Origin: CAWIOX01 sp963837775
GTDB taxonomy: Bacteria; Pseudomonadota; Gammaproteobacteria; Burkholderiales; Burkholderiaceae_D
NCBI GenBank assembly: GCA_963837775.1
Contig: CAWIOX010000002.1
Span: forward strand, 1-64,000
Direction: 5' to 3'
DNA: 64,000 nucleotides
Shown here: positions 27,749 to 36,969 of the stretch, piece by piece
Numbering within the stretch: position 1 is the first letter of the stretch
Layout: each line of letters opens with the position of its first letter
Position numbers and translations under genes: made by a program
Notes under the pieces: model-generated
What the model saw: only the letters and a program-made list of their open reading frames with translations
Told to the model about the DNA's origin: nothing
Databases searched by the model: none

Positions 27749-28903
27749 ATGAGTTTGAATGTTTTCTGGTTTTTACCTACCCACGGCGACAGCCGTTATC
27801 TGGGCACCACGCAGGGTGCGCGCACTGTCGATTACGACTATCTGAAGCAGGTGGCGGTGGCCGCCGATACCCAGGGTTATGACGGCGTGCTGATCCCGAC
27901 CGGACGCTCTTGCGAAGACGCGTGGGTGGTGGCGGCTAGCCTGATTGGCGAAACCAAAAAGCTGAAGTTTCTGGTCGCGATCCGCCCCGGCCTGAGCACG
28001 CCGGGCCTGGCGGTGCGCATGGCCGCCACCTTCGATCGCCTGTCGGGCGGACGGCTGCTGGTCAACGTCGTCACCGGCGGCGATCAGGGCGAGATGGAAG
28101 CCGACGGCCTGCATGCCGACCATGCGGAGCGCTATGAAATTTCGGACGAGTTCCTGCGCATCTGGCGCGCGTCGCTGGCCGGGGAGGGCGGTGCAGCCGG
28201 CTTCGATTTCAATGGCAAGCACCTGCAAGTCAAGGGCGCGAAGACCCTGTATCCGCCAGTGCAAAAACCGCATCCGCCGCTGTACTTCGGCGGCTCGTCG
28301 CCGGCCGCGCACGCACTGGCCGCCGAGCAGGTCGATGTGTATCTGACCTGGGGCGAACCGCCGGCCGCGGTGGCGGAAAAAATTGCCGATATCCGCGCCC
28401 GCGCCGCCACGCATGGCCGCAGCGTGCGCTTCGGCATCCGGCTCCATGTGATCGTGCGCGAAACCAATGACGCCGCCTGGAAGGCGGCCGAAGAACTGAT
28501 CAGCCACGTCGATGATGAGGTGATCGCCCGTGCCCAGGCGGCTTTCGGCAACATGCAATCCGAAGGGCAGCGCCGCATGAGTGCGCTGCACGGCGGCAAG
28601 CGCGACAAGCTCGAAGTGTCGCCCAATCTGTGGGCCGGGGTCGGCCTGGTGCGCGGCGGTGCCGGCACCGCGCTGGTCGGCGATCCTGAAACCATCGTGG
28701 CGCGGATGAAGGAATACCAGGCGCTGGGCATCGACACCTTCGTGCTGTCCGGCTATCCGCATCTGGAAGAAGCCTATCGCTTCGCCGAACTGGTGTTCCC
28801 GCTGCTGGGCAAAGGCAAGGCCAGATCAACGGATCAGGCGTTGACCGGGCCGTTTGGCGAAGTCATCGCGGTCGATATCCTGCCCAAGGCAGCGCAAAGC
28901 TAA
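27749..28903 (+). CDS. ssuD: FMNH2-dependent alkanesulfonate monooxygenase
   Basis: Cytoplasmic two-component monooxygenase that uses FMNH2 from SsuE and oxygen to cleave alkanesulfonates to sulfite and an aldehyde. The 384 residues form a bacterial luciferase-like TIM barrel. Family stretches include MSLNVFWFLPTHGDSRYLGT, GVLIPTGRSCEDAWVVAASL, FLVAIRPGLSTPGLAVRMAATF, LLVNVVTGGD and HADHAERYEISDEFLRIW. H11 in FWFLPTHGD and R297 in the GLVRGGAGTALVG loop are in the positions of known active-site residues. It lies between ssuA and ssuC in the standard order. Confidence 0.97.
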   Translation: MSLNVFWFLPTHGDSRYLGTTQGARTVDYDYLKQVAVAADTQGYDGVLIPTGRSCEDAWVVAASLIGETKKLKFLVAIRPGLSTPGLAVRMAATFDRLSGGRLLVNVVTGGDQGEMEADGLHADHAERYEISDEFLRIWRASLAGEGGAAGFDFNGKHLQVKGAKTLYPPVQKPHPPLYFGGSSPAAHALAAEQVDVYLTWGEPPAAVAEKIADIRARAATHGRSVRFGIRLHVIVRETNDAAWKAAEELISHVDDEVIARAQAAFGNMQSEGQRRMSALHGGKRDKLEVSPNLWAGVGLVRGGAGTALVGDPETIVARMKEYQALGIDTFVLSGYPHLEEAYRFAELVFPLLGKGKARSTDQALTGPFGEVIAVDILPKAAQS

Positions 28904-28925
28904 TTCCGATGAAAAGGAGAACAGC

Positions 28926-29771
28926 ATGAGTGCAGTGATTGCAACTTCGGCGGCCGCGCTTGACGGCAGGGCGCCGGCTGCCAACGCGAAGCCGGTTGCC
29001 GGCCGGCCGCGGCTGGCGTGGCTGACGCTATTGGCGCCGTGGGCGGTGCCGGCCGCATTGCTGCTGGCATGGCAAATTGCCGCGCAGCTCGGCTGGCTGT
29101 CGAGCCGCATCCTGCCGCAGCCGCTGGCGGTCGCGCAAGCGGCCTGGACCCTGGCCGCATCGGGCGAGCTGTGGACCCATCTGCGCGTCAGCCTGTGGCG
29201 GGCCGTCAGCAGTTTTGCGCTCGGCGGCGGTCTGGGTTTGCTGCTCGGCTTGCTGACCGGAACCTTCAAGACGGCCGAGACCCTGCTCGACACCACGCTG
29301 CAGATGATCCGCAATATCCCGGCGCTGGCATTGATTCCGCTGGTGATCCTGTGGTTCGGCATCGAGGAAAGCGCGAAACTGTTCCTGGTATCGATCGGGG
29401 TGTTTTTCCCGATTTACCTCAATACCTTCCACGGCATCCGCGCGGTCGACCAGGGTTTGATCGAGATGGCGAAAAGCTACGGGCTGTCGGGCTGGCCCTT
29501 GTATCGCGACGTGATCCTGCCGGGCGCGCTGCCGTCGATCCTGGTCGGCGTGCGCTTTTCGCTCGGCCTGGTATGGGTGCTGCTGATCGTGGCGGAAACC
29601 ATCTCGGCGCAGGCCGGCATCGGCTACATGACGATGAATGCGCGCGAATTCCTGCAGACCGACATCGTGCTGGTCGGCATTCTGCTGTACGCGCTGCTGG
29701 GCAAACTGGCCGATGCGCTGTCGCGCGCGCTGGAACGCTACTGGCTGCGCTGGCATCCCGGCTATCGATAA
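28926..29771 (+). CDS. ssuC: Sulfonate ABC transporter permease
   Basis: Inner-membrane permease of the sulfonate importer, 281 residues with six membrane segments. The binding-protein-dependent permease motif that docks the ATPase is visible as EMAKSYGLSGWPLYRDVILPGALP. ATG 28926 has AAAAGGAGAAC upstream. About 35 N-terminal residues, rich in alanine and proline, precede the first membrane helix. It follows ssuD by 22 bp and precedes ssuB by 12 bp, so the three are surely one transcript. Confidence 0.95.
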   Translation: MSAVIATSAAALDGRAPAANAKPVAGRPRLAWLTLLAPWAVPAALLLAWQIAAQLGWLSSRILPQPLAVAQAAWTLAASGELWTHLRVSLWRAVSSFALGGGLGLLLGLLTGTFKTAETLLDTTLQMIRNIPALALIPLVILWFGIEESAKLFLVSIGVFFPIYLNTFHGIRAVDQGLIEMAKSYGLSGWPLYRDVILPGALPSILVGVRFSLGLVWVLLIVAETISAQAGIGYMTMNAREFLQTDIVLVGILLYALLGKLADALSRALERYWLRWHPGYR

Positions 29772-29783
29772 CAAGGAATGACT

Positions 29784-30611
29784 ATGCAAACCAGCCAGAT
29801 CGAACACACCCAGGTACAGGCTGCTGCCGCCGGGCGCGGCATCCGCGTCGCGCTGCAGCACCTGTCGAAATCCTACGGCGGCCGTCAAGTCTTGAAGGCG
29901 GTCGAGCTGACCATCGCAGCAGGCGAATTCGTCGCGCTGGTCGGGCGCAGCGGCTGCGGCAAAAGCACGCTGTTGCGGCTGATCGCCGAACTGGAGCCGG
30001 CCGACAGCGGCAGCATCGTTTTTGCCGACAATGGGCAGCGGCCCGAGACCCGCATCATGTTCCAGGACTCGCGCCTGTTGCCCTGGAAACGGGTGCTGGA
30101 CAACGTCGCGCTGGGCTTGCCGCAGGCCGGCGCTGCCGCTGCCGATGCGCTGCGCCGGGTCGGGCTGGAACAGCGCGCCGGCGAATGGCCGGCGGTGCTG
30201 TCCGGCGGCCAGCGCCAGCGGGTGGCGCTGGCGCGGGCGCTGGTGCACGACCCGCAACTGCTGCTGCTGGACGAGCCGCTCGGTGCGCTCGATGCGCTGA
30301 CCCGGATCGAGATGCAGCAGCTGATCGAAGCGCTGTGGCAGCAGCGCGGCTTTACCGCGTTGCTGGTCACGCACGATGTGCAGGAAGCGATTGCGCTGGC
30401 CGACCGCGTGGTGCTGATCGAAGACGGCCGCATCGCGCTCGATCAGCGCATCGCGCTGGCGCGGCCACGGGCCCGCGGCAATCCCGCCTTTGCCCAGCTG
30501 GAAGAACGGATTCTGGCGCGGGTGCTGCAGCATCCGCCATCCGGGCCGGATACGGCGCTGGGCGACATCTCGCTGCAGAGGACCGTCAGCCAGGTGCTGT
30601 GGGCCGTTTAA
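29784..30611 (+). CDS. ssuB: Sulfonate ABC transporter ATP-binding protein
   Basis: ATPase of the sulfonate importer, 275 residues. Walker A is GRSGCGKST (about residues 54-62), the Q loop falls in MFQDSRLLPW, the signature is LSGGQRQRVALARAL, Walker B is LLLLDEPLGALD and the switch histidine is in VTHDVQEA. I prefer ATG 29784 because AAGGA lies six bases before it, whereas ATG 29778 abuts it. The last 45 residues, after the core, are variable in this family. It is followed by a 200-bp spacer with one dispersed repeat before ssuF. Confidence 0.95.
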   Translation: MQTSQIEHTQVQAAAAGRGIRVALQHLSKSYGGRQVLKAVELTIAAGEFVALVGRSGCGKSTLLRLIAELEPADSGSIVFADNGQRPETRIMFQDSRLLPWKRVLDNVALGLPQAGAAAADALRRVGLEQRAGEWPAVLSGGQRQRVALARALVHDPQLLLLDEPLGALDALTRIEMQQLIEALWQQRGFTALLVTHDVQEAIALADRVVLIEDGRIALDQRIALARPRARGNPAFAQLEERILARVLQHPPSGPDTALGDISLQRTVSQVLWAV

Positions 30612-30708
30612 GCGGCGATCCGAGCACCGCCCAGGACTTGTTCGGGCAGCGCGGAAATGGCCGGAAATGCGTTTGCATGCGGCTGCCACCGGCTTCGATG
30701 CCGATTTT

Positions 30709-30783
30709 ATACTGGGGGTGAGTATTTAAAACATCCCAATGGAATCGTGCGGGAAATGGCATGAAAAACACGATACCCCATCA
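30709..30783 (-). repeat. Dispersed intergenic repeat family 1, copy B (inverted)
   Basis: Read on the minus strand the core is TTCCCGCACGATTCCATTGG (30736-30755), three differences from copy A. The ends are GATGGGGTAT and ATACTCACCCCC. It lies in the 209-bp spacer between ssuB and the molbindin gene. Confidence 0.7.
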
Positions 30784-30820
30784 TTTTTATTATTTTAACC
30801 AGCACCATGAGGAAAACACC

Positions 30821-31036
30821 ATGAGCATCCAAGCCATCAACGTCCGCAATCAATTCAAGGGCAAGATCAAGACCATCATCGAAGGTTCGGTGGTGTCCGA
30901 AGTCGATATCGACACTCCGGCCGGCATCGTCACTTCGGTCATCACCACCCGTTCGGTCAAGGATCTGGGCCTGGTCATCGGCACCGAGGTCGTCGCGCTG
31001 GTGAAGGCGACCGAAGTATCGATCGCCAAACTCTGA
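30821..31036 (+). CDS. ssuF: Molbindin-like TOBE protein (SsuF)
   Basis: A 71-residue single TOBE domain of the molbindin (Mop) type. It has the typical SARNxFKGKI-like start (INVRNQFKGKIKTIIEG), then VVSEVDIDTPAG and VIGTEVVALVKATEVSIAKL. Molbindins bind molybdate or related oxyanions as hexamers. In Pseudomonas putida the equivalent last gene of ssuEADCBF, ssuF, is needed for sulfonate growth, so the position argues for that role here. ATG 30821 with AGGAAAACACC before it is preferred over an in-frame ATG at 30761, which lies in repeat sequence. How an oxyanion-binding protein helps in sulfonate use remains unclear. Confidence 0.88.
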   Translation: MSIQAINVRNQFKGKIKTIIEGSVVSEVDIDTPAGIVTSVITTRSVKDLGLVIGTEVVALVKATEVSIAKL

Positions 31037-31066
31037 CCGTTCGCCAACACGACTGGAGAAAACGCG

Positions 31067-31711
31067 ATGTCCTTGCTCTCTCTGGCGCGCCGGTGTCATA
31101 GGATGACGCCGCTGCGCCTGGCAGATTATCGGGTGCTGATCGTGCCCGGGCTGCACAACAGCGGCGCCGACCATTGGCAGACCCGCTGGCAGCAACGCTA
31201 TCCGGCCTTCGAACGGGTCGAGCAGGAACAATGGGACCGGCCCGAACTGCCAATCTGGTCCGCGCGGCTGGCGCAGGTATTGCGCCAGTCTTCCCGGCCG
31301 ACGCTGATCGTTGCGCACAGCTTCGGCTGCCTGACCACGCTGCACGCCGCCGGTCTTGGCGAGTTCAATCTGGCCGGTGCGCTGCTGGTAGCCCCGGCCG
31401 ATCCGGAAAAATTCGGCGTCGCGCACGCGCTGCGCGAGGCCCGGCTAACTTGTCCTGCGGTCGTCATCGGCAGCACCAATGACCCGTGGATGACCAGTTC
31501 CCGCGCTGCCGACTGGGCCGATATCTGGGGTTGCGGGTTCGTCAATGCGGGTGCCTTAGGCCATATCAATGCCGAGTCCGGGCTGGGAGACTGGTCGTTC
31601 GGCCTCGGCCAGCTGGAGCGCCTGCTGCAGGCCATGCAGGCATCGGACGCTTTCGGTTGCGGTGAAGATGTGGACGCCCAACTCGCCGCAAGCGGGAAGC
31701 ACCCGATCTGA
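31067..31711 (+). CDS. RBBP9/YdeN family alpha/beta hydrolase
   Basis: Predicted serine hydrolase of 214 residues, RBBP9/YdeN family. The visible motifs are IVPGLHNSGADHWQTRWQQ near the N-terminus, the nucleophile elbow AHSFGCL (serine near residue 84), the aspartate in GSTNDPWM and the histidine in ALGHINAESGLGDW. Around 12 residues precede the usual family start, so translation might begin at the ATG at 31103; GGAG nine bases before 31067 favours the first ATG. It lies 30 bp after ssuF and may be co-transcribed. Substrates are unknown, and a link to sulfonate use is not established. Confidence 0.85.
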   Translation: MSLLSLARRCHRMTPLRLADYRVLIVPGLHNSGADHWQTRWQQRYPAFERVEQEQWDRPELPIWSARLAQVLRQSSRPTLIVAHSFGCLTTLHAAGLGEFNLAGALLVAPADPEKFGVAHALREARLTCPAVVIGSTNDPWMTSSRAADWADIWGCGFVNAGALGHINAESGLGDWSFGLGQLERLLQAMQASDAFGCGEDVDAQLAASGKHPI

Positions 31712-31724
31712 ATGCAAATTTCCG

Positions 31725-32928
31725 TCAGATCGCGTCCAGCGCATTGCGCAGATCGCGGCGCAAGTCCTCGACATGCTCGATCCCGACCGACAGCCGCACC
31801 AGCGTGTCGCTGATGCCCAGCACCGCGCGCTGCGCGGCCGGGATCGTCGCGTGCGTCATGATGGCCGGGTGCTCGATCAGGCTTTCGACCCCGCCCAGGC
31901 TTTCGGCCAGCGAAAAGATCTCGCAGCGTTCCAGGAAGCGCCGCGCGCCGGCCAGGTCGGTGTTCAGCTCGAGCGAGATGATGCCGCCGAAACCTTCCAT
32001 CTGGCGCAGCGCCAGCGCATGCTGCGGGTGCGATGTCAGCCCCGGATAGAACACCCGCCTGATTTCCGGCTGGCGTTCCAGCCATTGCGCCAGCTCGAGC
32101 GCGTTCGCGCAATGCCGCTCCAGGCGCAGGGCCAGCGTCTTCACGCCGCGCAGCGTCAAAAAGCTGTCGAACGGCCCGGCAATCGCGCCCACCGAATTCT
32201 GCAGGAACGCCAGTTGTTCGCGCCATGCGGCCTGATGCGGTTCGCCGCCGACGATCGCGATGCCGCCGATGATGTCGGAGTGGCCGTTCAGGTATTTGGT
32301 GGTCGAATGCACGACGATATCGAAGCCGGATTCCAGCGGGCGCTGCACGCACGGGCTGGCAAAGGTATTGTCGGCGACCGCAATGATGCCGCGCGCGCGG
32401 CAGATTGTTGCGATCGCCTGCAGGTCGGCCAGCTTGAGCATCGGGTTGGTCGGCGTCTCGACCCAGACCATGCGCGTGTCGGGCCGGATCGCCGCCAGCA
32501 GTTGTTGCGGATCGGTCAGGTCGACATAGGTGAAGTTCAAGCCGGCGCTGCGCCTGCGCACCCGTTCGAACAGGCGGTAAGTGCCGCCGTACATGTCGTC
32601 GCCGGCAATGATGTGGGCGCCGGCATCGGCGATCTCGAGCACGGTGGCAATCGCCGCCAGCCCGGATGCGAACGCGAACGCCTGCGCGCCGCCTTCCAGA
32701 TCGGCGACGCAGCGCTCCAGCGCCCAGCGCGTCGGGTTATGCGAGCGGCCGTAATCGAGTCCCTTGTGCACGCCCGGACTGTCCTGCACATAGGTCGAGG
32801 TCGCATAGATCGGCGGCATGATCGCGCCGGTCGACGGATCGGGCGATTGTCCGGCATGAATCACGCGGGTCGCGATATGGGTTTCAGGTGTGCCCGGCGG
32901 CGGGCGGTCCGGAAGGAATCTGGCTCAC
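31725..32928 (-). CDS. Cystathionine gamma-lyase/gamma-synthase family PLP enzyme (one frameshift near the N-terminus)
   Basis: Cytoplasmic Cys/Met metabolism PLP enzyme of about 400 residues, most likely cystathionine gamma-lyase or -synthase. The body shows VIHAGQSPDPSTGAIMPPIY, FASGLAAIATVL, NPTNPMLK-like VETPTNPMLKLAD, and the cofactor lysine in HSTTKYLNGHSDIIGG. The start is GTG 32928, which overlaps the stop of the upstream gene as GTGA. The first 12 codons (SQIPSGPPA) are one base out of phase with PGTPETHIATRVIHAG; removing one base near 32895 joins them. With the cystathionine beta-synthase gene just upstream it forms a reverse transsulfuration pair (homocysteine to cysteine). Beta-lyase cannot be excluded from the sequence. 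Confidence 0.88.
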
Positions 32929-34301
32929 GGTAATGTCCTGCGCAAGTGGTTGAGAAGGTCGAAGCGGGTAATCAAGCCGTAGAAACGGGTATCGTCGGCG
33001 ACGATTGCCGCCAGCCCGCGGTCGAGCGTGTCGCGCAGCATGTGCAGGCTGGCATCCGGCGCCAGGGTCTCGATGCGGGTGGTCATCGTACCGTCCACCA
33101 GGCTGTGAAATCCGGCCGGGTCGGCGGAGACGTGCAGCAACAGATCGGATTCGTCGAGAATCCCGGCCAGGTGGCCGTCGTCGATCACCGGCAATTGCGA
33201 CAGGTCGGCGCTGCGCATCCGGTTGAAGGCGGTCATCAGGGTGTCGGACGAGGCGACGCTGATCACGTCGCCTTCATCGAAGCGGCGTCCGATCAAGTCG
33301 CGCAGGTCGCCGAACAATGGCCGTTGCAGCAAACCCTGGTCGATCATCCAGGCGTCGTTGTAGAGCTTCGACAAATAGCGCGTGCCGGTGTCGCAGACGA
33401 AGCTGACCACGCGCTTGGGCGTGGTCTGCGCGCGGCAATACCGCAGCGCAGCCGCCAGCAGCGTGCCGGTCGAGGAGCCGCCGAGGATGCCTTCCTCGCG
33501 CAGCAGGGTGCGCGCGCAGGCGAAACTTTCTTCGTCGCCGATGGTGTAGGCGTGGCGCACGCTGCTGAAGTCGGCGATGGCCGGAATGAAATCCTCGCCG
33601 ATGCCCTCGACCGCCCACGAGCCGCTGGTCTCGGAAACGTGCCCGGTCTTCACGTATTCCGCCAGAATCGAGCCTTGCGGATCGGCCAGCACGAATTCCA
33701 GCGCCGGCTGCACCTTGCGGAAAAATCGCGTCAAACCGGTCAGCGTGCCGGACGAGCCGACGCCCACCACGATCGCATCGAGCTGGTGACCGCATTGGGC
33801 CCAGATTTCCGGCGCGGTGGTGGTTTCGTGCGCCAGCGGGTTGGCCGGATTATTGAACTGGTCCGCAAAAAATGCGCCCGGCAGTTCGCGCGCCAGCCGC
33901 GCCGCATAGTCCTGGTAATACTCGGGATGGCCTTTGGCGACGTCCGAGCGGGTCAGATGCACTTCGGCGCCGAGCGCCTTCAGGTGCAGGATTTTTTCGG
34001 TGGACATCTTGTCCGGCACCACCAGCACCACGCGGTAGCCCTTGACCCGCGCCACCAGCGCCAGCCCAAGGCCGGTGTTGCCGGCGGTGGCTTCGACCAC
34101 CACGCCGCCCGGCTGCAGGCGTCCGTCGGCCTCTGCCGCTTCGATCATCGCCAGCCCGATCCGGTCCTTGATCGAGCCGCCCGGATTTTGCGATTCCAGT
34201 TTCAGGAACAGCTGGCATGGCCCGGTGTCGAACCGTGTCACTTCAACCAGCGGCGTGTTGCCGATCAGCGCGAATATGGCGGGTTTCGACTGGTTTCGCA
34301 T
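32925..34301 (-). CDS. Cystathionine beta-synthase with C-terminal CBS domain pair
   Basis: Cytoplasmic PLP enzyme that joins serine and homocysteine to cystathionine (or acts as an O-acetylserine-dependent variant). The fold II catalytic core (1 to about 315) has IGNTPLVEV, the cofactor lysine K45 in GGSIKDRIG, EATAGNTGLGLALV and GVGSSGTLTGL. Two CBS motifs follow (about 340-458: ISVASSDTLMTAFNRM, LPVIDDGHLAGILDESDLL, and IVADDTRFYGLITRFDLLNHL), which in this family sense adenosyl ligands. ATG 34301 has GGAGG five bases upstream. The TGA stop overlaps the GTG of the next gene by four bases, indicating coupled translation of the transsulfuration pair. Confidence 0.92.
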   Translation of the reverse strand: MRNQSKPAIFALIGNTPLVEVTRFDTGPCQLFLKLESQNPGGSIKDRIGLAMIEAAEADGRLQPGGVVVEATAGNTGLGLALVARVKGYRVVLVVPDKMSTEKILHLKALGAEVHLTRSDVAKGHPEYYQDYAARLARELPGAFFADQFNNPANPLAHETTTAPEIWAQCGHQLDAIVVGVGSSGTLTGLTRFFRKVQPALEFVLADPQGSILAEYVKTGHVSETSGSWAVEGIGEDFIPAIADFSSVRHAYTIGDEESFACARTLLREEGILGGSSTGTLLAAALRYCRAQTTPKRVVSFVCDTGTRYLSKLYNDAWMIDQGLLQRPLFGDLRDLIGRRFDEGDVISVASSDTLMTAFNRMRSADLSQLPVIDDGHLAGILDESDLLLHVSADPAGFHSLVDGTMTTRIETLAPDASLHMLRDTLDRGLAAIVADDTRFYGLITRFDLLNHLRRTLP

Positions 34302-34497
34302 GGCATCCTCCGGTGAACGGGAAAAGGACGGCAAATCATCCGGCAGTGACGCGGCGCTTGCCTGCCGGAACACTTTTACTATAGGCGCAACGCGTGCTTT
34401 TGAAAGATGATTTCAACGAATGGTCGCGACGGGGCCGCAGCGCAAGCCGGCTGTCTGCGCCGTTTCGGCCCCCTGAAAAACCTTATTTTCAAGATTT

Positions 34498-34573
34498 TAT
34501 GGGGAGTATGATGAAAAACACTGGTGTTCCCGCACAGTTTCATTGGCCTGTTAAAAATACCCCACCCAGTAAA
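34498..34573 (+). repeat. Dispersed intergenic repeat family 1, copy C
   Basis: The core TTCCCGCACAGTTTCATTGG lies at 34527-34546. The ends TATGGGGAGTAT and ATACCCCACCCAGTA face each other. It is the copy closest to A in its right-hand 35 bases. It lies about 200 bp upstream of the cystathionine synthase start. Confidence 0.75.
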
Positions 34574-36245
34574 TAAATGCTGCCTGGACATGCCGGTGGC
34601 GTGCGCAACGGCGGCCGGGCCGCCATCCCGGCCATATTTCCCCCAATCAACGGCAGTTCGCGCTGGCGGCGCAGCGACCGTGCAACAGCATGTCCCCTGA
34701 TCGTCTGCAATCGGCGTTGCCGGCCAGTCAAGTTTTCACTCCGATGCCTGAGTAATTGATAGAATGCAAATGAATCTTGCTGAGCGTTTTGTCGATTCGT
34801 TTATACCTTTTGTTTCTGGGTATAACTGATTTGAGCCAGGCTCCATAAGGCTTTCCAGAGAAAAGAAACTTGTGACCCAGTCTTGGTCACCGGTTAATTT
34901 TGCAAAATGAAAATTAAATCACGTTAGGCTCGCAATCGATCCTGACTGCGCATGCACAACATCGAGGTATCGGCTTCTGATCGACGATCAGCAGTCTGCA
35001 CGAAGATCTGCGGCGGCGATTGACGTTTGCACACCTAGTGCGCATTGATCGACTATCATCTATCAGCTGATCTATGTCAGTAACAAGGTCGCGTGCGACT
35101 GCTCTGAGCCGTCTTCGCACCTCGAAGCACGCTTGACGTGCAACAGCTATTCATGGCGTCTCGGGCAACGTATCACTCTTCATTGCGCGCTTATTGCAAT
35201 GACAGTCGCCTTGCAGCGAAGCGATCGATAGTGCATTTGCAGAGCTGGCGACACTCGCTCACAGTTGAAAACATGCGCTTCAGAATCTGGCAAGCCGATG
35301 AATGCGCACAACATATGCTTCCGGTCAGTATCCCACGAAGTAGTGACGATTGATCGCTGCAGCCATCCGAACTCGAAGAGTCGGTTTAAGCTGCAGTACG
35401 AACTTCGACGAAGACCATGTTCTGGCGACTCATTGACTATTCGAGCCCCGTACGCGTTCATCGCACTCGGTGGTCTGTCAGCAAGTAGCCTTGGAGCGTT
35501 TGCAAGTGGCGCATTTCGAACACTATCGATTCCAAAGCTTGTCGCAGACCGCCAATTGAGTATTCAGTGGCAACTATGAGTGCAGCCATATTTGAATAAA
35601 TCACCGACCTGGAACACTAAGAGCGAACCAAATTGCTTTATGAAGCGAGCATACTCGAACAATGCAGATTAATAAGTACGAGAGCAATTGTGAAAGTCGA
35701 TGACGATGTTCGTTGACGAGACGTAACGTAGCCACGTTCATGATCGGAGCACATATAAGTCGAATTAACGAAGGTCATATCGAAGAAGCTTGGTAAATTA
35801 TGCGATGGTCATCTTGATTCGAATTCAGAGTATACCAAGCCGCAGTTCACCTATCAGGCAACTCGAAGGCAAGCTTGAAGTTTTTAAGTAAGCATATTCC
35901 GAGTCTTGAAGTATCGATCGCTGCTCAGTTTCGCGTCTCAGACGCGCGCAAGCGACTTCAAACAAGGGCTTCGACGTTCAGTCGAAGGTGCAAGTTTTCT
36001 GCAGGTAACTATCGACCAATGCTTCAGGTCAGAATCTCTGACGCGAAAGCAATGAAGATGTCGCGCGGTGCAATTATCAGCTGCGAGTGGATGGCGACAA
36101 GTACTCCCATGAGTTGGACTGCTTGGTTCGCCATCAACGCTCGATGTAACGTTTATGGCGCAAGCTGCCAGTCGACTTTGCAGTGCAAATGACTCGCAAA
36201 GCCTACTTGTCGCGAACAAGGACGCGTCCAAAAAGCTGACGCCTG

Positions 36246-36312
36246 CGCTAACCCTTCGGTCGAGGACGCTGCGCGATAAAGCCGAGCCGCGTCCTGAGCT
36301 TGAGCGTTAAAA
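36246..36312 (+). repeat. Integron attC-like recombination site
   Basis: The left arm CGCTAACCCTTCGGTCGAGG continues GACGC, and the right arm GCGTCCTGAGCTTGAGCGTTA ends in GTTAAAA; I quote each in part. TAAC and GTTA mark the outer core sites, and the arms pair imperfectly with an unpaired base, as in attC. It strongly resembles the aadA-type pattern TAACnnTTCGnTCnAG ... CTnnAGCGTTA. The last base of the GTTRRRY core deviates. The length of 67 nt fits. No integrase gene is within the window. Confidence 0.55.
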
Positions 36313-36435
36313 ATCCCAAGAATACGAAACCTGATCGTCTCCTTTCAGTCTCTACCGGGCGCTCGCGACAGGCCGTTATCGGTGCGAACCCGTGCTCAAC
36401 TGAAGCGAGATTCCATAGCAGAGGCCGTGCCAAGA

Positions 36436-36606
36436 TCACTCGCCTCTTTCCTGGTTGCCAATATTGGTATTTTTCTGAGCGGCCTCCAGCTCTTTAGCCC
36501 GGACCTCTTGCCACTGCGCTTCTGTCAGCCCATGACTGCCATCGCAGTAATCGCGACGACCACAACCGCATCGACCGATATCTTCTGAATTTTTCTGAAC
36601 CCGCAT
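36436..36606 (-). CDS. Small CDGSH-type iron-sulfur protein
   Basis: Predicted 56-residue protein with RCGCGRRDYCDGSHGL in its first half. CDGSH proteins bind a 2Fe-2S cluster through three cysteines and one histidine, here C14, C16, C22 and H26 counting from ATG 36606. The spacing between the second and third cysteine is shorter than in most family members, where six or more residues with a proline intervene. That could be real variation or another small indel. The following TEAQWQEVRAKELEA helix is plausible. No good ribosome site is seen, and a TTG at 36618 is an alternative start. It stands alone between the TCGA-rich tract and cysT. Confidence 0.55.
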   Translation of the reverse strand: MRVQKNSEDIGRCGCGRRDYCDGSHGLTEAQWQEVRAKELEAAQKNTNIGNQERGE

Positions 36607-36969
36607 TTGATATCCCAATGGAAAAGCCGTTGATTATGCCTCAACGCAAGCCCTCCGGCGTGGCCGCCCACAGCAGTGCGCTTTCCCGGAAGGGGAACAT
36701 CAGATTGATTTATTTGTATCCCAGGCATTGAACTTTCACCATGACGAGCGTGCTGGCGGCTGCCATTGGGATCGATTCCGCGAACGGCGCTTGTTCGATA
36801 AGCCAAGCGCATCTATCGTGGCAATCATCCCGCCTTTCGTGTCACTTGACGTTTTCCTGCGTCTTTATTCGAAAACGTTCTATCGACATGCGAAAAAATT
36901 CGTTCTCTTTATATCTTTAAAGTGCAATTATTGCTATTCATTAGCTGAATTAGTAATAAAGAGAGCGTC
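36607..36969. other. Upstream region of cysTWA
   Basis: No gene supported. The last 70 bp are AT-rich (around TTATTGCTATTCATTAGC) and lead into AAAGAGAGCGTC before cysT, as expected for the CysB-dependent promoter of a sulfate importer. I cannot mark a definite CysB site. Confidence 0.5.

Larger units (their letters stand above)
34302..36435. other. 2.1-kb gene-poor tract between cystathionine synthase and CDGSH genes
   Basis: No open frame here looks like a real gene. The first 270 bp hold the cystathionine synthase promoter region and one dispersed repeat (34498-34573). From about 34750 to 36240 the composition changes to lower GC. TCGA occurs about 24 times in 34921-36240, against about five expected by chance. 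The tract contains GTTAGGC at 34923-34929 and ends in an attC-like site at 36246-36312. Short frames such as 35875-36192 on the plus strand have no recognisable product. A decayed or very divergent integron cassette is my best guess. Confidence 0.5.

Noticed and set aside
29028..30689. 553-codon minus-strand frame across ssuC and ssuB
   Set aside because: Antisense of two clear transporter genes; no motifs.
35180..36192. Short open frames (35265-35579, 35875-36192 and others) in the TCGA-rich tract
   Set aside because: No ribosome sites, no recognisable domains, and cysteine/serine-rich random composition; left as part of the tract.
34930..36240. Group II intron or retron in the gene-poor tract
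   Set aside because: No reverse-transcriptase motif in any frame and no domain V-like hairpin seen.
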